Below, in pieces: positions 16,671 through 23,992 of a DNA stretch of 28,191 nucleotides; position 1 is the stretch's first letter; the number at the start of each line of letters is the position of its first letter. This stretch comes from an uncultured Lachnospiraceae bacterium (GTDB lineage Bacteria > Bacillota > Clostridia > Lachnospirales > Lachnospiraceae), in contig CAJUEI010000018.1 in assembly GCA_910585255.1 (NCBI GenBank), forward strand, positions 1-28,191. The letters run 5' to 3'. The notes below the pieces were generated by a model. It worked only from the letters and a program-made list of their open reading frames with translations. It searched no databases and was not told the origin of the DNA. A program made the position numbers and the translations under genes.

Positions 16671-16907
16671 GCCAGAGTAAGGAATTGCGGCACTGTTCCG
16701 CTCTCTGGAAAGTAAGAAACTCTAAGACTTCTGAGTTTAGATGTTCTCAACCGGACGGATCGGGGTGCAATTCGCCCGTGCTGCGGGCTAAACACACCCC
16801 TTTTTTTGCCATCAGATGATGGCAAAAAATCCTAGAGAATCGACAGAAGTCTAAGAGTTTCTAACTTTCCTCCGAAGTCACAGTGCCGCAATTCCTTACT
16901 CTGGCTG
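16671..16907 (-). repeat. Structured repeat, copy C
   Basis: The most perfect copy: arms at 16671-16695 and 16881-16905 are complementary over 25 bp without mismatch. On the minus strand the inner stem, the GCCATCA/TGATGGC hairpin and the core (16800-16762) follow in the same order as in A and B. Its 3' end faces the stop of the chemotaxis gene at 18 bp. It lies wholly inside the nested element. Confidence 0.88.
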
Positions 16908-17091
16908 ATTTTCTCACAATATCGGTTTATTTTTTACCAATGATTTTGTTTTTCTACTAACAATTTTATTTTTTACTATTTTTTTATTTTTATTTTGGTA
17001 CTGTTTTATTTTTGATAAACTATGAAAATTTATTTTCGTTTATTATAAAAATTAGGATCTATTTTTACAGTACTATTATGTTTATTATTAC

Positions 17092-17862
17092 TCAGACTTT
17101 TCTTAAAATATTTTTTATACTTTTTACTGACCATTGTCGGTTTTCATCTGAATAGATTTGTTTTGTTTTTTGATATTCTCTTGGGGTGGTATATCTGTTC
17201 TGATTTAGGATGTCTGCAATTGCTCGATCTGTTTTTCCGATAGCTGCCAGATAGTAGATTTGTTTTACTACTTCTGCTGCGTCTGTATCTATGATTAAAT
17301 CTTTTTCTTTTCTTTGATAGCCATAAGGAATTCCTCCTATCCATTTTCCTTCCTGCTGCATAACTGCTATAGATGCATGAATTTTACGGCTTATGTCTCT
17401 AGAATAGCTTTCATGCAGCAGATTTTTTATCTGTAAAAGAAACATTTCTTCTGAATTTTTGTCTTTTTGGCTGTCATATCCGTCTAAAACAGAAATAAAT
17501 CGAACTCCCAGTCTTGGAAAAATTAACTCTAAGTATTCGCTGACTTCCTGCATATTTCTTCCAAATCGTGATAGGTCTTTTACAATAACACAATCTGCTT
17601 TGTTTTTTTTGATTGCCTCTAGTAAGGTGATAAATCCTTCACGGTAAAAGTTTGTTCCGCTTCGATTTCTGTCCTCTATTTCTAATACAATTTGAATATC
17701 ATTTTGGTGACTTACATATTCTCGAATTATTGCTTTTTGGTGTGTAAGAGAATCGTCTTTTTCTGCTTTGGATAATCTTACGTAGCTAATGGCTCTGCTT
17801 TTTCTTTCGTCTATGTCTGTTTTATTAAGTATGACTCCTGTCCGGCTTGTTTTTCCCGCCAT
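17092..17862 (-). pseudogene. N-terminal part of split serine recombinase R5
   Basis: 256 codons. The catalytic domain is complete: YVRLSKAEKDD (nucleophile Ser31), VIVKDLSRFGRNMQEVSEYLE and SYSRDISRKI; the start of the recombinase domain follows (IPYGYQRKEKD, WSVKSIKNILR). The last two codons and the stop come from the inserted element. All full-length relatives in this window continue with a short N-x-x-Y-x-G stretch, which is found instead at 12870. A truncated protein with an intact catalytic domain could still be made; whether it is active is doubtful because the DNA-binding part is cut. The start follows GGGAG. Joined to the distal piece it would be 312 residues with no zinc ribbon. Confidence 0.85.
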
Positions 17863-17877
17863 AGAATCTCTCCCTTC

Positions 17878-17897
17878 TGCTATAATTTATTACAGCA
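17878..17897. promoter_or_regulatory. Dyad upstream of recombinase R5
   Basis: TGCTATAATTTATTACAGCA: 8 of 10 positions of each half are complementary. It lies 16 bases before the R5 start, near the ribosome site, in the short gap after the Fur-like gene. It could be an operator, and the minus strand contains TTGCTG and TTATAG but no convincing spaced promoter. Confidence 0.4.
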
Positions 17898-17923
17898 AAA
17901 GTTTGTTTTATTCTTTCTTGTTT

Positions 17924-18190
17924 TTATTCTTTTTCTTCTTTTTCCCAATCTGTAATGCGAAACATATTTTTTCGGTTCATAACTCCTATTTCTTCTAAAG
18001 TGTGGATCATCCGATAGACAGTAGCACTCCCGATTCCGGTATCTAGTTTGGCTGCTTTATAATATATTTCTTTGCAGCAGGAACAATCTTCTTCTAAAAT
18101 AATATCTAAAAGTATCCTCCGCTGTTTTGTTATCCGGCACCCTTCTGCTTTTAATTTCCGAATAATCCTGTCTTGCTGCTCTTTTTGCAT
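17924..18190 (-). CDS. Short Fur-like winged-helix regulator
   Basis: 88 residues covering only the DNA-binding part of a Fur family regulator: RITKQRRILLDIILE, the recognition region GIGSATVYRMIHTLEEIGV and a wing. It stops where Fur proteins normally begin the dimerisation and metal-binding domain (usual total about 135-150 residues). A CSCCKEIYY stretch in the second helix holds three Cys. Because it is the last gene of the feo operon, 15 bp after the Cys-rich gene, it likely belongs to the short Fur-like family seen next to feoB in clostridia rather than being a random truncation. Metal sensing without the C-terminal domain would have to use these Cys; that is inference. Confidence 0.8.
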   Translation of the reverse strand: MQKEQQDRIIRKLKAEGCRITKQRRILLDIILEEDCSCCKEIYYKAAKLDTGIGSATVYRMIHTLEEIGVMNRKNMFRITDWEKEEKE

Positions 18191-18205
18191 CTTAAAACCC
18201 CCGTC

Positions 18206-18343
18206 CTAATGGCAGTGCCCTCCGCAATGTTTACAGTCACCGCCACATTGTAATGACTTTCCATTTCGTTTATCTTGTATCATGCTTCGAATACTAAGTA
18301 TTACTATTCCTGTTATTATGACTCCTACAATAAAAGTGCCCAT
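18206..18343 (-). CDS. FeoB-associated Cys-rich membrane protein
   Basis: A 45-residue protein: MGTFIVGVIITGIVILSIRS forms one transmembrane helix at the N-terminus, then a basic stretch and a C-terminal tail with the pattern CGGDCKHCGGHCH, four Cys and two His. This matches the small Cys-rich membrane proteins encoded after feoB in Firmicutes, thought to help ferrous iron transport or sensing. GGAGG precedes the ATG by 8 bases. It lies between feoB and the Fur-like gene on the same strand. Confidence 0.88.
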   Translation of the reverse strand: MGTFIVGVIITGIVILSIRSMIQDKRNGKSLQCGGDCKHCGGHCH

Positions 18344-18357
18344 TTTTTCCCTCCTAA

Positions 18358-18480
18358 ATTAGTTTTTATTTTCTTCTTTCCTTGTTCTGTTTTTCTCGTT
18401 TTTCTTATTTTTAATTATTTTTATTATTTTCCTTATTTTTCTTATTTTTCCTGCTTTTTACTGTTCTTTCTTTTTAACAT
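18358..18480 (-). other. Purine-rich low-complexity spacer in the feo operon
   Basis: About 120 bases between feoB and the Cys-rich gene that are almost pure A and G on the transcribed strand, with repeated AAAATAAGAAAAAT-like units. No hairpin or gene is seen. It would give an unstructured mRNA segment with several GGA-type motifs. Confidence 0.6.
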
Positions 18481-18520
18481 GGAATATATTGTATTTTTAT
18501 TTTTTACTCTAATTTTTATT

Positions 18521-20683
18521 TTAGTTTAAGTTTACTCTTAATGTTTTACTTTCGGTATAAGGACGGAACAGGAGATATAGAAAAGCAATGATTAGTAAGA
18601 TGGCGATTGCTGTTCCGATTCCAAATGTTCCGATTGTAATCCATGTTCCTATCTGATAGATGCAGAGAGAAACCAGGTATGCCAAACCGGTCTGATAACC
18701 AATAGCAAAGCAGAACCATTTGATGTGATTCATTTCTCGCCTGATTGCTCCCATCGCTGCAAAGCAAGGGGCACAGAGCAGATTAAATACTAGGAAGGAA
18801 TAGGCTGCAGTTCCTGTCATTGCTGCTGCAAGACTTCCCCAGATCTCTGCACCGTCTTCTGCAACTTCTACATAGCCAAATAAGATACCAAATGTGGTTA
18901 CTACATTTTCTTTTGCAATTAGTCCGGTTACTGCTGCTACTGTCATTTTCCAGTCTCCCCAGCCTAAAGGGGCAAATATTGGAGAAATGATACTGCCTAT
19001 TGCTGCTAAAATACTATAATTAAGCTCTTCCTCTTCTAACATGGTAAATGTTCCGTCTATCCAGCCAAATCCCTGTAAGAACCAAAGGACAATGGCTGAC
19101 AATAAGATAATGGTTCCCGCTTTTTTAATAAAGGAACTTCCTCTCTCCCATACACTTCGAAGAACATTTTCCACTGTAGGCATATGATATGCTGGAAGTT
19201 CCATTACAAATGGAGCGGGATCTCCTGCAAATATTTTGGTTTTTTTTAATATTATGCCAGAACAGATAATAGCGGCAATACCGACAAAATAAGCACTCCA
19301 TGAAACCCATCCTGCATTTTCAAAAAATGCCCCTGCTATTAAGGCGATAATCGGGAGTTTTGCTCCGCATGGTACAAATGTGGTGGTTATAATGGTCATC
19401 TTTCGATCTCGATCATTTTCGATTGTTCTAGAAGCCATAATCCCAGGAACACCGCATCCGCTTCCAATCAGCATAGGAATAAAGGATTTACCGGAAAGTC
19501 CGAATTTACAGAAGATTCGATCCATAATAAATGCTACCCTTGCCATATATCCACATGCTTCTAAAAATGCTAAAAATAAAAATAAAACTAACATCTGCGG
19601 TACAAATCCCAATACTGCACCTACCCCGCCGATGATTCCGTCTAGGATTAAACTCTGCAGCCAATCTGCACAGCCTACTGCTGTAAGCAATCTCTCGACC
19701 AGTACAGGAATTCCTGGGATTTCCAGTCCAAATAAACTCCAACCTTCCCCAAATACTCCATCATTTGCCCAACTGGTTGCCCAATCCCCTACAGTTGTAA
19801 CGGAAATATAGTAAACAAAAAACATGACTGCAGCAAATATCGGCAGTGCCAAAAAACGATTGGTCACAATATTGTCTATTTTATCGGATAGAGTAAATGT
19901 GCCTGTTTTCTTTTTTGTACAACAGTCTTTTATAATAGAAGTAATATATTGATAGCGTTCATTGGTAATAATACTTTCGGTATCATCTTCGAATTCCTGT
20001 TCTAGCTGGTTAATCTCCTGCGAAATATCCGGTGCAGTATGAAGCTGCTCTATTATTTTATCGTCTTTTTCTAAAAGTTTTATAGCAAAAAAACGCTGCT
20101 GTTCTTTTGGAACAGAAACCGGCAGTTTTTCCTGTACAGCTTGAATGACCGTTTCTACGCTTTCTGCAAATTTATGAATTGGTACATTGGAATGGTTCTT
20201 TGCGGCTTCTATTGCTTTATTGGCTGCCTGCTGAATTCCTGTACCTTTTAATGCCGATATCTCGATTACTTCACAGCCCAGTTGTTTTTTCAATTTTTCT
20301 ATATGTATGGTATCGCCATTTTTTTCTAATAGATCTATCATATTGACTGCTGTCACAACCGGAATTCCTAACTCCATTAGCTGTGTAGAAAGATATAAAT
20401 TTCGTTCTAAATTGGTTCCGTCTACCAGATTTAAAATTACATCGGGGCGTTCCTGAATCAAATAGTTTCGGGCAACTACCTCTTCTAATGTATAAGGAGA
20501 CAAAGAATAAATTCCAGGTAAATCGATCACCGTTATTTCTTTGTTACTCTTTAATTTTCCCTCTTTTTTCTCTACTGTTACTCCTGGCCAGTTTCCTACA
20601 AACTGATTCGAACCAGTAAGTGCATTAAATAGTGTTGTTTTCCCACAGTTTGGATTTCCTGCTAATGCAATTTTAATTGACAT
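18521..20683 (-). CDS. feoB: Ferrous iron transporter FeoB
   Basis: A 720-residue inner-membrane Fe(II) transporter. The N-terminal G domain shows G1 GNPNCGKTT (9-17), the switch region GNWPGVTVEKKEG, G3 DLPG and G4 NMID. A helical spacer follows to about residue 270, then two Gate-type repeats with GSGCGVPGIMASRTIEN and the second Cys motif LCAPCFAAMGAIRREMNH. The length fits the family. GGGAGGG precedes the ATG. It is preceded by its own region with a GTTAG/CTAAC dyad, so it may have an internal regulated promoter besides read-through from the feoA genes. Confidence 0.96.
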   Translation of the reverse strand: MSIKIALAGNPNCGKTTLFNALTGSNQFVGNWPGVTVEKKEGKLKSNKEITVIDLPGIYSLSPYTLEEVVARNYLIQERPDVILNLVDGTNLERNLYLSTQLMELGIPVVTAVNMIDLLEKNGDTIHIEKLKKQLGCEVIEISALKGTGIQQAANKAIEAAKNHSNVPIHKFAESVETVIQAVQEKLPVSVPKEQQRFFAIKLLEKDDKIIEQLHTAPDISQEINQLEQEFEDDTESIITNERYQYITSIIKDCCTKKKTGTFTLSDKIDNIVTNRFLALPIFAAVMFFVYYISVTTVGDWATSWANDGVFGEGWSLFGLEIPGIPVLVERLLTAVGCADWLQSLILDGIIGGVGAVLGFVPQMLVLFLFLAFLEACGYMARVAFIMDRIFCKFGLSGKSFIPMLIGSGCGVPGIMASRTIENDRDRKMTIITTTFVPCGAKLPIIALIAGAFFENAGWVSWSAYFVGIAAIICSGIILKKTKIFAGDPAPFVMELPAYHMPTVENVLRSVWERGSSFIKKAGTIILLSAIVLWFLQGFGWIDGTFTMLEEEELNYSILAAIGSIISPIFAPLGWGDWKMTVAAVTGLIAKENVVTTFGILFGYVEVAEDGAEIWGSLAAAMTGTAAYSFLVFNLLCAPCFAAMGAIRREMNHIKWFCFAIGYQTGLAYLVSLCIYQIGTWITIGTFGIGTAIAILLIIAFLYLLFRPYTESKTLRVNLN

Positions 20684-20750
20684 TTCTACCCTCCCATTGC
20701 TGTTCCATTATTTTTATTGTATTATTTTAATATTGCTAGTTCTAACTTTT

Positions 20751-20766
20751 GTTAGTATTTACTAAC
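20751..20766. promoter_or_regulatory. DtxR/IdeR-like operator upstream of feoB
   Basis: GTTAGTATTTACTAAC is a perfect palindrome with 7-base arms around TT. A second, weaker half-matching site GCTAGTTCTAAC lies at 20735-20746. The same GTTAG(N6)CTAAC pattern overlaps the -10 box of the upstream feoA promoter. It resembles the known DtxR/IdeR box (TTAGGTTAGSCTAACCTAA). Confidence 0.65.
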
Positions 20767-20797
20767 TTAAGAGAAAAAAAATTTTTGGCGGTTCCTT

Positions 20798-21091
20798 TTA
20801 TTCTTTCTGATTTTTTTCGCTTTCCGCTTCAATCGTTCTGCCGCTTTCTAATCCAATCTTCCTTTCACTTTCTACTTCAATCATTTCTGCGTCTGCTTTC
20901 CGTAATGATAATTCATATCCTCTTACCGTAATTTCTACTGGATCTCCAAGCGGAGCAACCTTTCTTACAAAAATAGAAACCCCTTTTGTAATTCCCATAT
21001 CCATAATACGCCGCTTAACTGGTCCCTCTCCAGTAAGTCTTTTTACAATTACAGTCTGCCCACAGGCAGTCTCTTTTAATGTCTTTATCAT
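20798..21091 (-). CDS. feoA: FeoA domain protein (feoB-proximal)
   Basis: A 97-residue SH3-like FeoA protein: KETACGQTVIVKRL, then GPVKRRIMDMGITKG, then PLGDPVEITVRGYELSLRKADAEMI, which is the family signature. FeoA is a small cytoplasmic partner that binds FeoB and aids iron uptake. The C-terminal 20 residues are charged (ESERK, EAESEKNQ) and extend past the usual end near residue 75. AGAGGG precedes the ATG. It lies between the other feoA and feoB. Confidence 0.92.
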   Translation of the reverse strand: MIKTLKETACGQTVIVKRLTGEGPVKRRIMDMGITKGVSIFVRKVAPLGDPVEITVRGYELSLRKADAEMIEVESERKIGLESGRTIEAESEKNQKE

Positions 21092-21154
21092 TATATAAAT
21101 TCCCTCTTTCTCTTTTTTATCTTGTTTTTGCTCTTGATTTTTTCATTTTTTATT

Positions 21155-21364
21155 TTATACAAAAATTTTATTTGCCATATCTTTTCCTATTGCAACACGA
21201 GAATCTTTTACATTTACAATCATATTTCCACCTATTTCAGAGATAACAGTTACCATTCCGCCTGTTACAAATCCAAGATTTTCTAAAAATCTGCGAATTT
21301 CCTCTTTTCCTCCAATTTTTTTAATCTGATTTGGTACACCTGGTTTTACCATTGTCAATGGCAT
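21155..21364 (-). CDS. feoA: FeoA domain protein (first gene of operon)
   Basis: A 69-residue FeoA-type protein: MPLTMVKPGVPNQIKKIGGK, FLENLGFVTGGMVTVISE, and the end NVKDSRVAIGKDMANKIFV. It is diverged from the second FeoA, and a two-feoA arrangement is common in clostridia. It is first behind the operon promoter at 21432-21463. The ribosome site (AGAAGATGAG) is weaker than those of its neighbours. Confidence 0.9.
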   Translation of the reverse strand: MPLTMVKPGVPNQIKKIGGKEEIRRFLENLGFVTGGMVTVISEIGGNMIVNVKDSRVAIGKDMANKIFV

Positions 21365-21431
21365 ATACTCATCTTCTTTCTTTTTTATATTATCTTATAT
21401 TGTCTTATTAAAAATTATTTTTATTTTCAAG

Positions 21432-21463
21432 GTTAGTATAATCTAACTTATATTTGTTGTCAA
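21432..21463 (-). promoter_or_regulatory. feo operon promoter with overlapping operator
   Basis: On the minus strand TTGACA (21463-21458), a 17-base spacer and TATACT (21440-21435). The inverted repeat GTTAG(N6)CTAAC at 21447-21432 covers the -10 box, so a bound repressor would block RNA polymerase. This is the layout of iron-dependent repression by DtxR/IdeR-type proteins, and a gene for such a regulator is the next one on the other strand. Confidence 0.8.
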
Positions 21464-21574
21464 GAACTTTATTGATTATTTTTTCTCAATAAGGAATTTT
21501 TTGGTTTTAGACAAGCAAACGATTTCTCTAAATATATGCTGCATAGAGAAAAATTCAGAAATAAAATGGAATAG

Positions 21575-21603
21575 TTCACAATATACCAAAACTATGTTAT
21601 ACT
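21575..21603 (+). promoter_or_regulatory. Promoter of the DtxR/MntR-type regulator gene
   Basis: TTCACA, a 17-base spacer and TATACT. The expected transcript enters an IS200/IS605-like remnant about 45 bases later before reaching the regulator gene near 22075. Confidence 0.65.
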
Positions 21604-21654
21604 GAATAAATAATATAAAAATTTATCTTTAGAAAGCAAGAGGTGATATTTTTC

Positions 21655-22050
21655 TGTCAACTACCCACGACCGAAAGGTCATGAGCTTGTAACTGCCCAG
21701 TCGTAGTAACGGATTGCTCCTCCGACCTTTGTACCCGATAGATATGGTCGTCTAAAGTGGCGTTACATCATAAGGTGGTTGACCGCACCCTTTCCAACAA
21801 AGATGTACTCTGCTGTAACTGCATCAGGTACTCAAACTTCCCATGCAGCAGGTTTTCAATACGTTTCAGATTTTACATTCACAACGGTTGGTGCGAAAAA
21901 CCTCTTATCTTAACTTTTCAAAGTACAAAGAGTGCCTTCCGAACAATGGTTCCCGACGGTTTTCTCTACATACAGATTATAGCATGAGAGAATGTTTTTG
22001 CAAGAATTTACAAGGCTCCTCCCACCGCCTAAAGGCAGTGGGAGGAGCCT
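21655..22050 (-). mobile_element. Transposase-less IS200/IS605-like remnant with omega-RNA-like end
   Basis: About 395 bp without a usable reading frame. On the plus-strand left side is GTCAACTACCCACGACC with a CATGACC/GGTCGTG hairpin (21667-21684), typical of the right end of tnpB-type elements, where the guide RNA (omega RNA) scaffold ends. On the other side is a near-perfect 38-base palindrome (22013-22050, one C/A mismatch, AA loop), like an element terminal hairpin. Read on the minus strand the element would run from 22050 to 21655. tnpA and tnpB are absent, so it could move only with help in trans. The assignment rests on remembered family features, not a database match. Confidence 0.55.
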
Positions 22051-22074
22051 ATGACAAACGAAAGGAGTTTATTT

Positions 22075-22437
22075 ATGAATACCAACGAATCGGCTGAAAA
22101 TTATCTAGAAACAATTTTAATTTTAAGTAAACAGCTCCCGGTTGTTCGGGCAGTTGATATCTGTAATGAATTGGGTTTTAAGAAATCCAGTGTAAGTATT
22201 GCAATGAAACATTTAAGAGAAAAAAAACATATTACTGTAACAGATTCTGGATTTATCTATCTTACAGAAGCAGGTCGGGAAATCGCCGAAATGATTTATG
22301 AACGGCATGAACTGCTTTCTAAATGGCTGATTAGCCTTGGTGTATCAGAAAAAGTTGCCTTAGAAGATGCCTGCAAAATCGAACATGTAATCAGTAAAGA
22401 GAGCTTTCAGGCTATAAAAAATCATGTCTGTTTATAA
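22075..22437 (+). CDS. DtxR/MntR family metal-dependent regulator
   Basis: 120 residues from the ATG at 22075, chosen because AAAGGAG lies 8 bases upstream and the protein then begins MNTNESAENYLETIL as in this family; an ATG at 22051 would have the palindrome instead of a ribosome site. The winged helix is VVRAVDICNELGFKKSSVSI with the wing at ITVTDSGFIYLT, followed by the helical metal-binding and dimer region with ERHELLSKWL and EDACKIEHVIS. There is no SH3-like third domain. It probably senses Fe(II) or Mn(II) and represses the divergent feo operon through the GTTAG/CTAAC dyads. Confidence 0.9.
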   Translation: MNTNESAENYLETILILSKQLPVVRAVDICNELGFKKSSVSIAMKHLREKKHITVTDSGFIYLTEAGREIAEMIYERHELLSKWLISLGVSEKVALEDACKIEHVISKESFQAIKNHVCL

Positions 22438-22539
22438 CTATTTTATAGCAGAATAAAAGCTGCTGTAATTTCTTATCAGACTATCCTATCTTTACCATTC
22501 AACTTCTGTCTTTGATACTATTACTTTGCTAATTTCAGT

Positions 22540-22970
22540 CATTTTCATATGGATTGAATGGTTCAAGAAATCGGAAAAAAATAGAAAGTGGTTTCGAAAA
22601 ACTCTATGTAAATGCTAAAGGAAACGATGGCTCTGTACTATCGGAACTGATGGAAGTGTTTGTTAAAGATAATGTCTATAACAACAAATTTCTAATTACC
22701 TCCGACAGAAAACGTCGGTATAAACAGACAGAGGAGGGTCAAAAAGAAATGTCAGAAATCATTGAAAAAATTCGAAATGAAGGAAAAGCAGAAGGATTAC
22801 TAGAAGGAAGACGGGAAGGAAGACAAGAAGGAAAACTAGAAGGAAAACTAGAAACTCTTTATTCTCTAGTGAAACAAGGGTTACTGCCCTTAACAGAAGG
22901 TGCTCTACAGGCAAATATGTCCGAAGAATCCTTTCAAAATAATATGAATAAAATATTTCCCATACAATAA
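22540..22970 (+). pseudogene. Rpn/PD-(D/E)XK nuclease gene, copy 1 (5'-truncated)
   Basis: Only the C-terminal third is present: from a fragment corresponding to the HVDRIVRETG segment of the other copies, then GFEKLYVNAKGNDGS, the KRRYKQTEEGQKEMSEIIEK helix, four E-G-x-x repeats and the tail SEESFQNNMNKIFPIQ. The catalytic half is gone. The sequence has drifted from copies 2 and 3, so this is the oldest copy. Upstream of the C-terminal frame the older frame reads GKK then TAG after a run of seven A; moving back one base on that run enters the C-terminal frame, just as needed in the other copies. Confidence 0.75.
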
Positions 22971-22975
22971 AAAAT

Positions 22976-23006
22976 AAAAGTCGGAAAAATCTACTCCGAC
23001 TTTTTT
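22976..23006 (+). terminator. Terminator after nuclease copy 1
   Basis: AAAAGTCGGA pairs with TCCGACTTTT (10 bp), followed by further T. The same terminator follows copies 2 and 3. Confidence 0.85.
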
Positions 23007-23099
23007 CTTTGCTTCTATCATCAATCCTCTTTGAAACACCAAAAAAAAGAACTGCTACAAACAATACAAAAAGAAACATCCTCTCTATAAAAATTTTTA

Positions 23100-23127
23100 T
23101 TGAGTATTTCCAAAATTGTGTTATACT
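23100..23127 (+). promoter_or_regulatory. Promoter of nuclease copy 2
   Basis: TTGAGT, a 16-base spacer and TATACT, about 50 bases before the start codon. Confidence 0.65.
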
Positions 23128-23178
23128 AAAACTAACAAACTGATTCTTACTAAAATGAAAAAAGAAAAGGACTTTCTG

Positions 23179-23963
23179 ATGAGTAATAAAGCAAAAATCC
23201 GAGAAGAAGCAAAAAAACTAAATCCGATTGACAACTTAATGTTTCAGAAAATGGCAGAAGAAACCGCATTTTGCGAAGAAATTCTACAAGTCATTTTATC
23301 CGATCCCAATTTAAAAGTAATTGATACCACTCCACAATATGTAGGAACCAATCTGCAGGGACGTTCTGTTATTTTGGATGCAAGATGTATCCTTTCTAGT
23401 GGAAAGCAAATCAATATTGAAGTACAAAAAGCAGATGATGACAACCATCAAAAACGAGTACGATACAATGGAGCTATTCTAACTACAAATATAACCGATC
23501 CAGGAACAAAATTTGAACAGGTTCCAGATGTATGTATCATATTTATTTCCAAATTTGATCTCTTTCAATCGAGCCGTTCCCTCTATCATGTAGATCGAAT
23601 TGTTCGAGAAACAGGAAAAAGGTGGAAAATGGTTTCGAAGAACTCTATGTAAACGCCAAAGGAAATGATGGCTCTGTACTATCGGAACTGATGGAAGTAT
23701 TTGTCAAGGATGATGTCTATAACAGCAAATTTCCAATTACCTCCGACAGAAAACGTCGGTATAAACAGACAGAGGAGGGGCAAAAAGAAATGTCAGAAAT
23801 CATTGAAAAAATTCGAAATGAAGGAAAAGTAGAAGGAAAGCTAGAAACTCTTTATTCTCTAGTGAAACAAGGATTATTATCTCTAACAGAAGGTGCTCTA
23901 CAAGCAAATATGTCCGAAGAATCCTTTCAAAATAATATGAATAAAATGTTTCCCATACAATAA
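23179..23963 (+). pseudogene. Rpn family PD-(D/E)XK nuclease gene, copy 2, with -1 frameshift
   Basis: From the ATG at 23179 (AAGGA upstream) the first frame gives 157 residues with the PD-(D/E)XK core: NPIDNLMFQKM, YVGTNLQGRSVILDARC with the catalytic Asp, and INIEVQKADDD with Glu-x-Gln. It then runs out of frame at GGAAAAAGG (23613-23621) and stops at 23652. The C-terminal frame (from GTG at 23622 to 23963) continues the protein: ENGFEELYVNAKGN, the charged helix and a single E-G-x-x unit. Family members act as recombination-promoting nucleases or transposase-like proteins. It may be a pseudogene, use -1 frameshifting on the A run, or make two proteins by coupled re-initiation. Confidence 0.8.
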
Positions 23964-23992
23964 AAGTCGGAAAAATCTACTCCGACTTTTTT
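23962..23992 (+). terminator. Terminator after nuclease copy 2
   Basis: Same 10-bp AAAAGTCGGA/TCCGACTTTT hairpin followed by T, directly at the stop codon. Confidence 0.85.

Larger units (their letters stand above)
12871..17101. mobile_element. 4.23-kb integrative element inserted in a recombinase gene
   Basis: Contents: serine recombinase R4, a chemotaxis receptor gene and structured repeat copy C. Boundaries come from the split gene: left junction CGCA-TTT-GTTTGAGT (TTT at 12868-12870) and right junction ACTCAGACT-TTT-CTTAA (TTT at 17099-17101). The ends carry imperfect inverted repeats (GTTTGAGT at 12871 and the complement of ACTCAGAC at 17090-17097). Joining the flanks at one TTT restores the host gene frame and the family motif ILRNAVYTG. 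The short shared core, dyad around it and internal serine recombinase match the known mechanism of large serine integrases. R4 stops 14 bp from the left end, as integrase genes usually do. Confidence 0.8.

Noticed and set aside
19380..19811. 143-codon plus-strand frame inside feoB
   Set aside because: It is antisense to a well-conserved transporter gene, without its own ribosome site.
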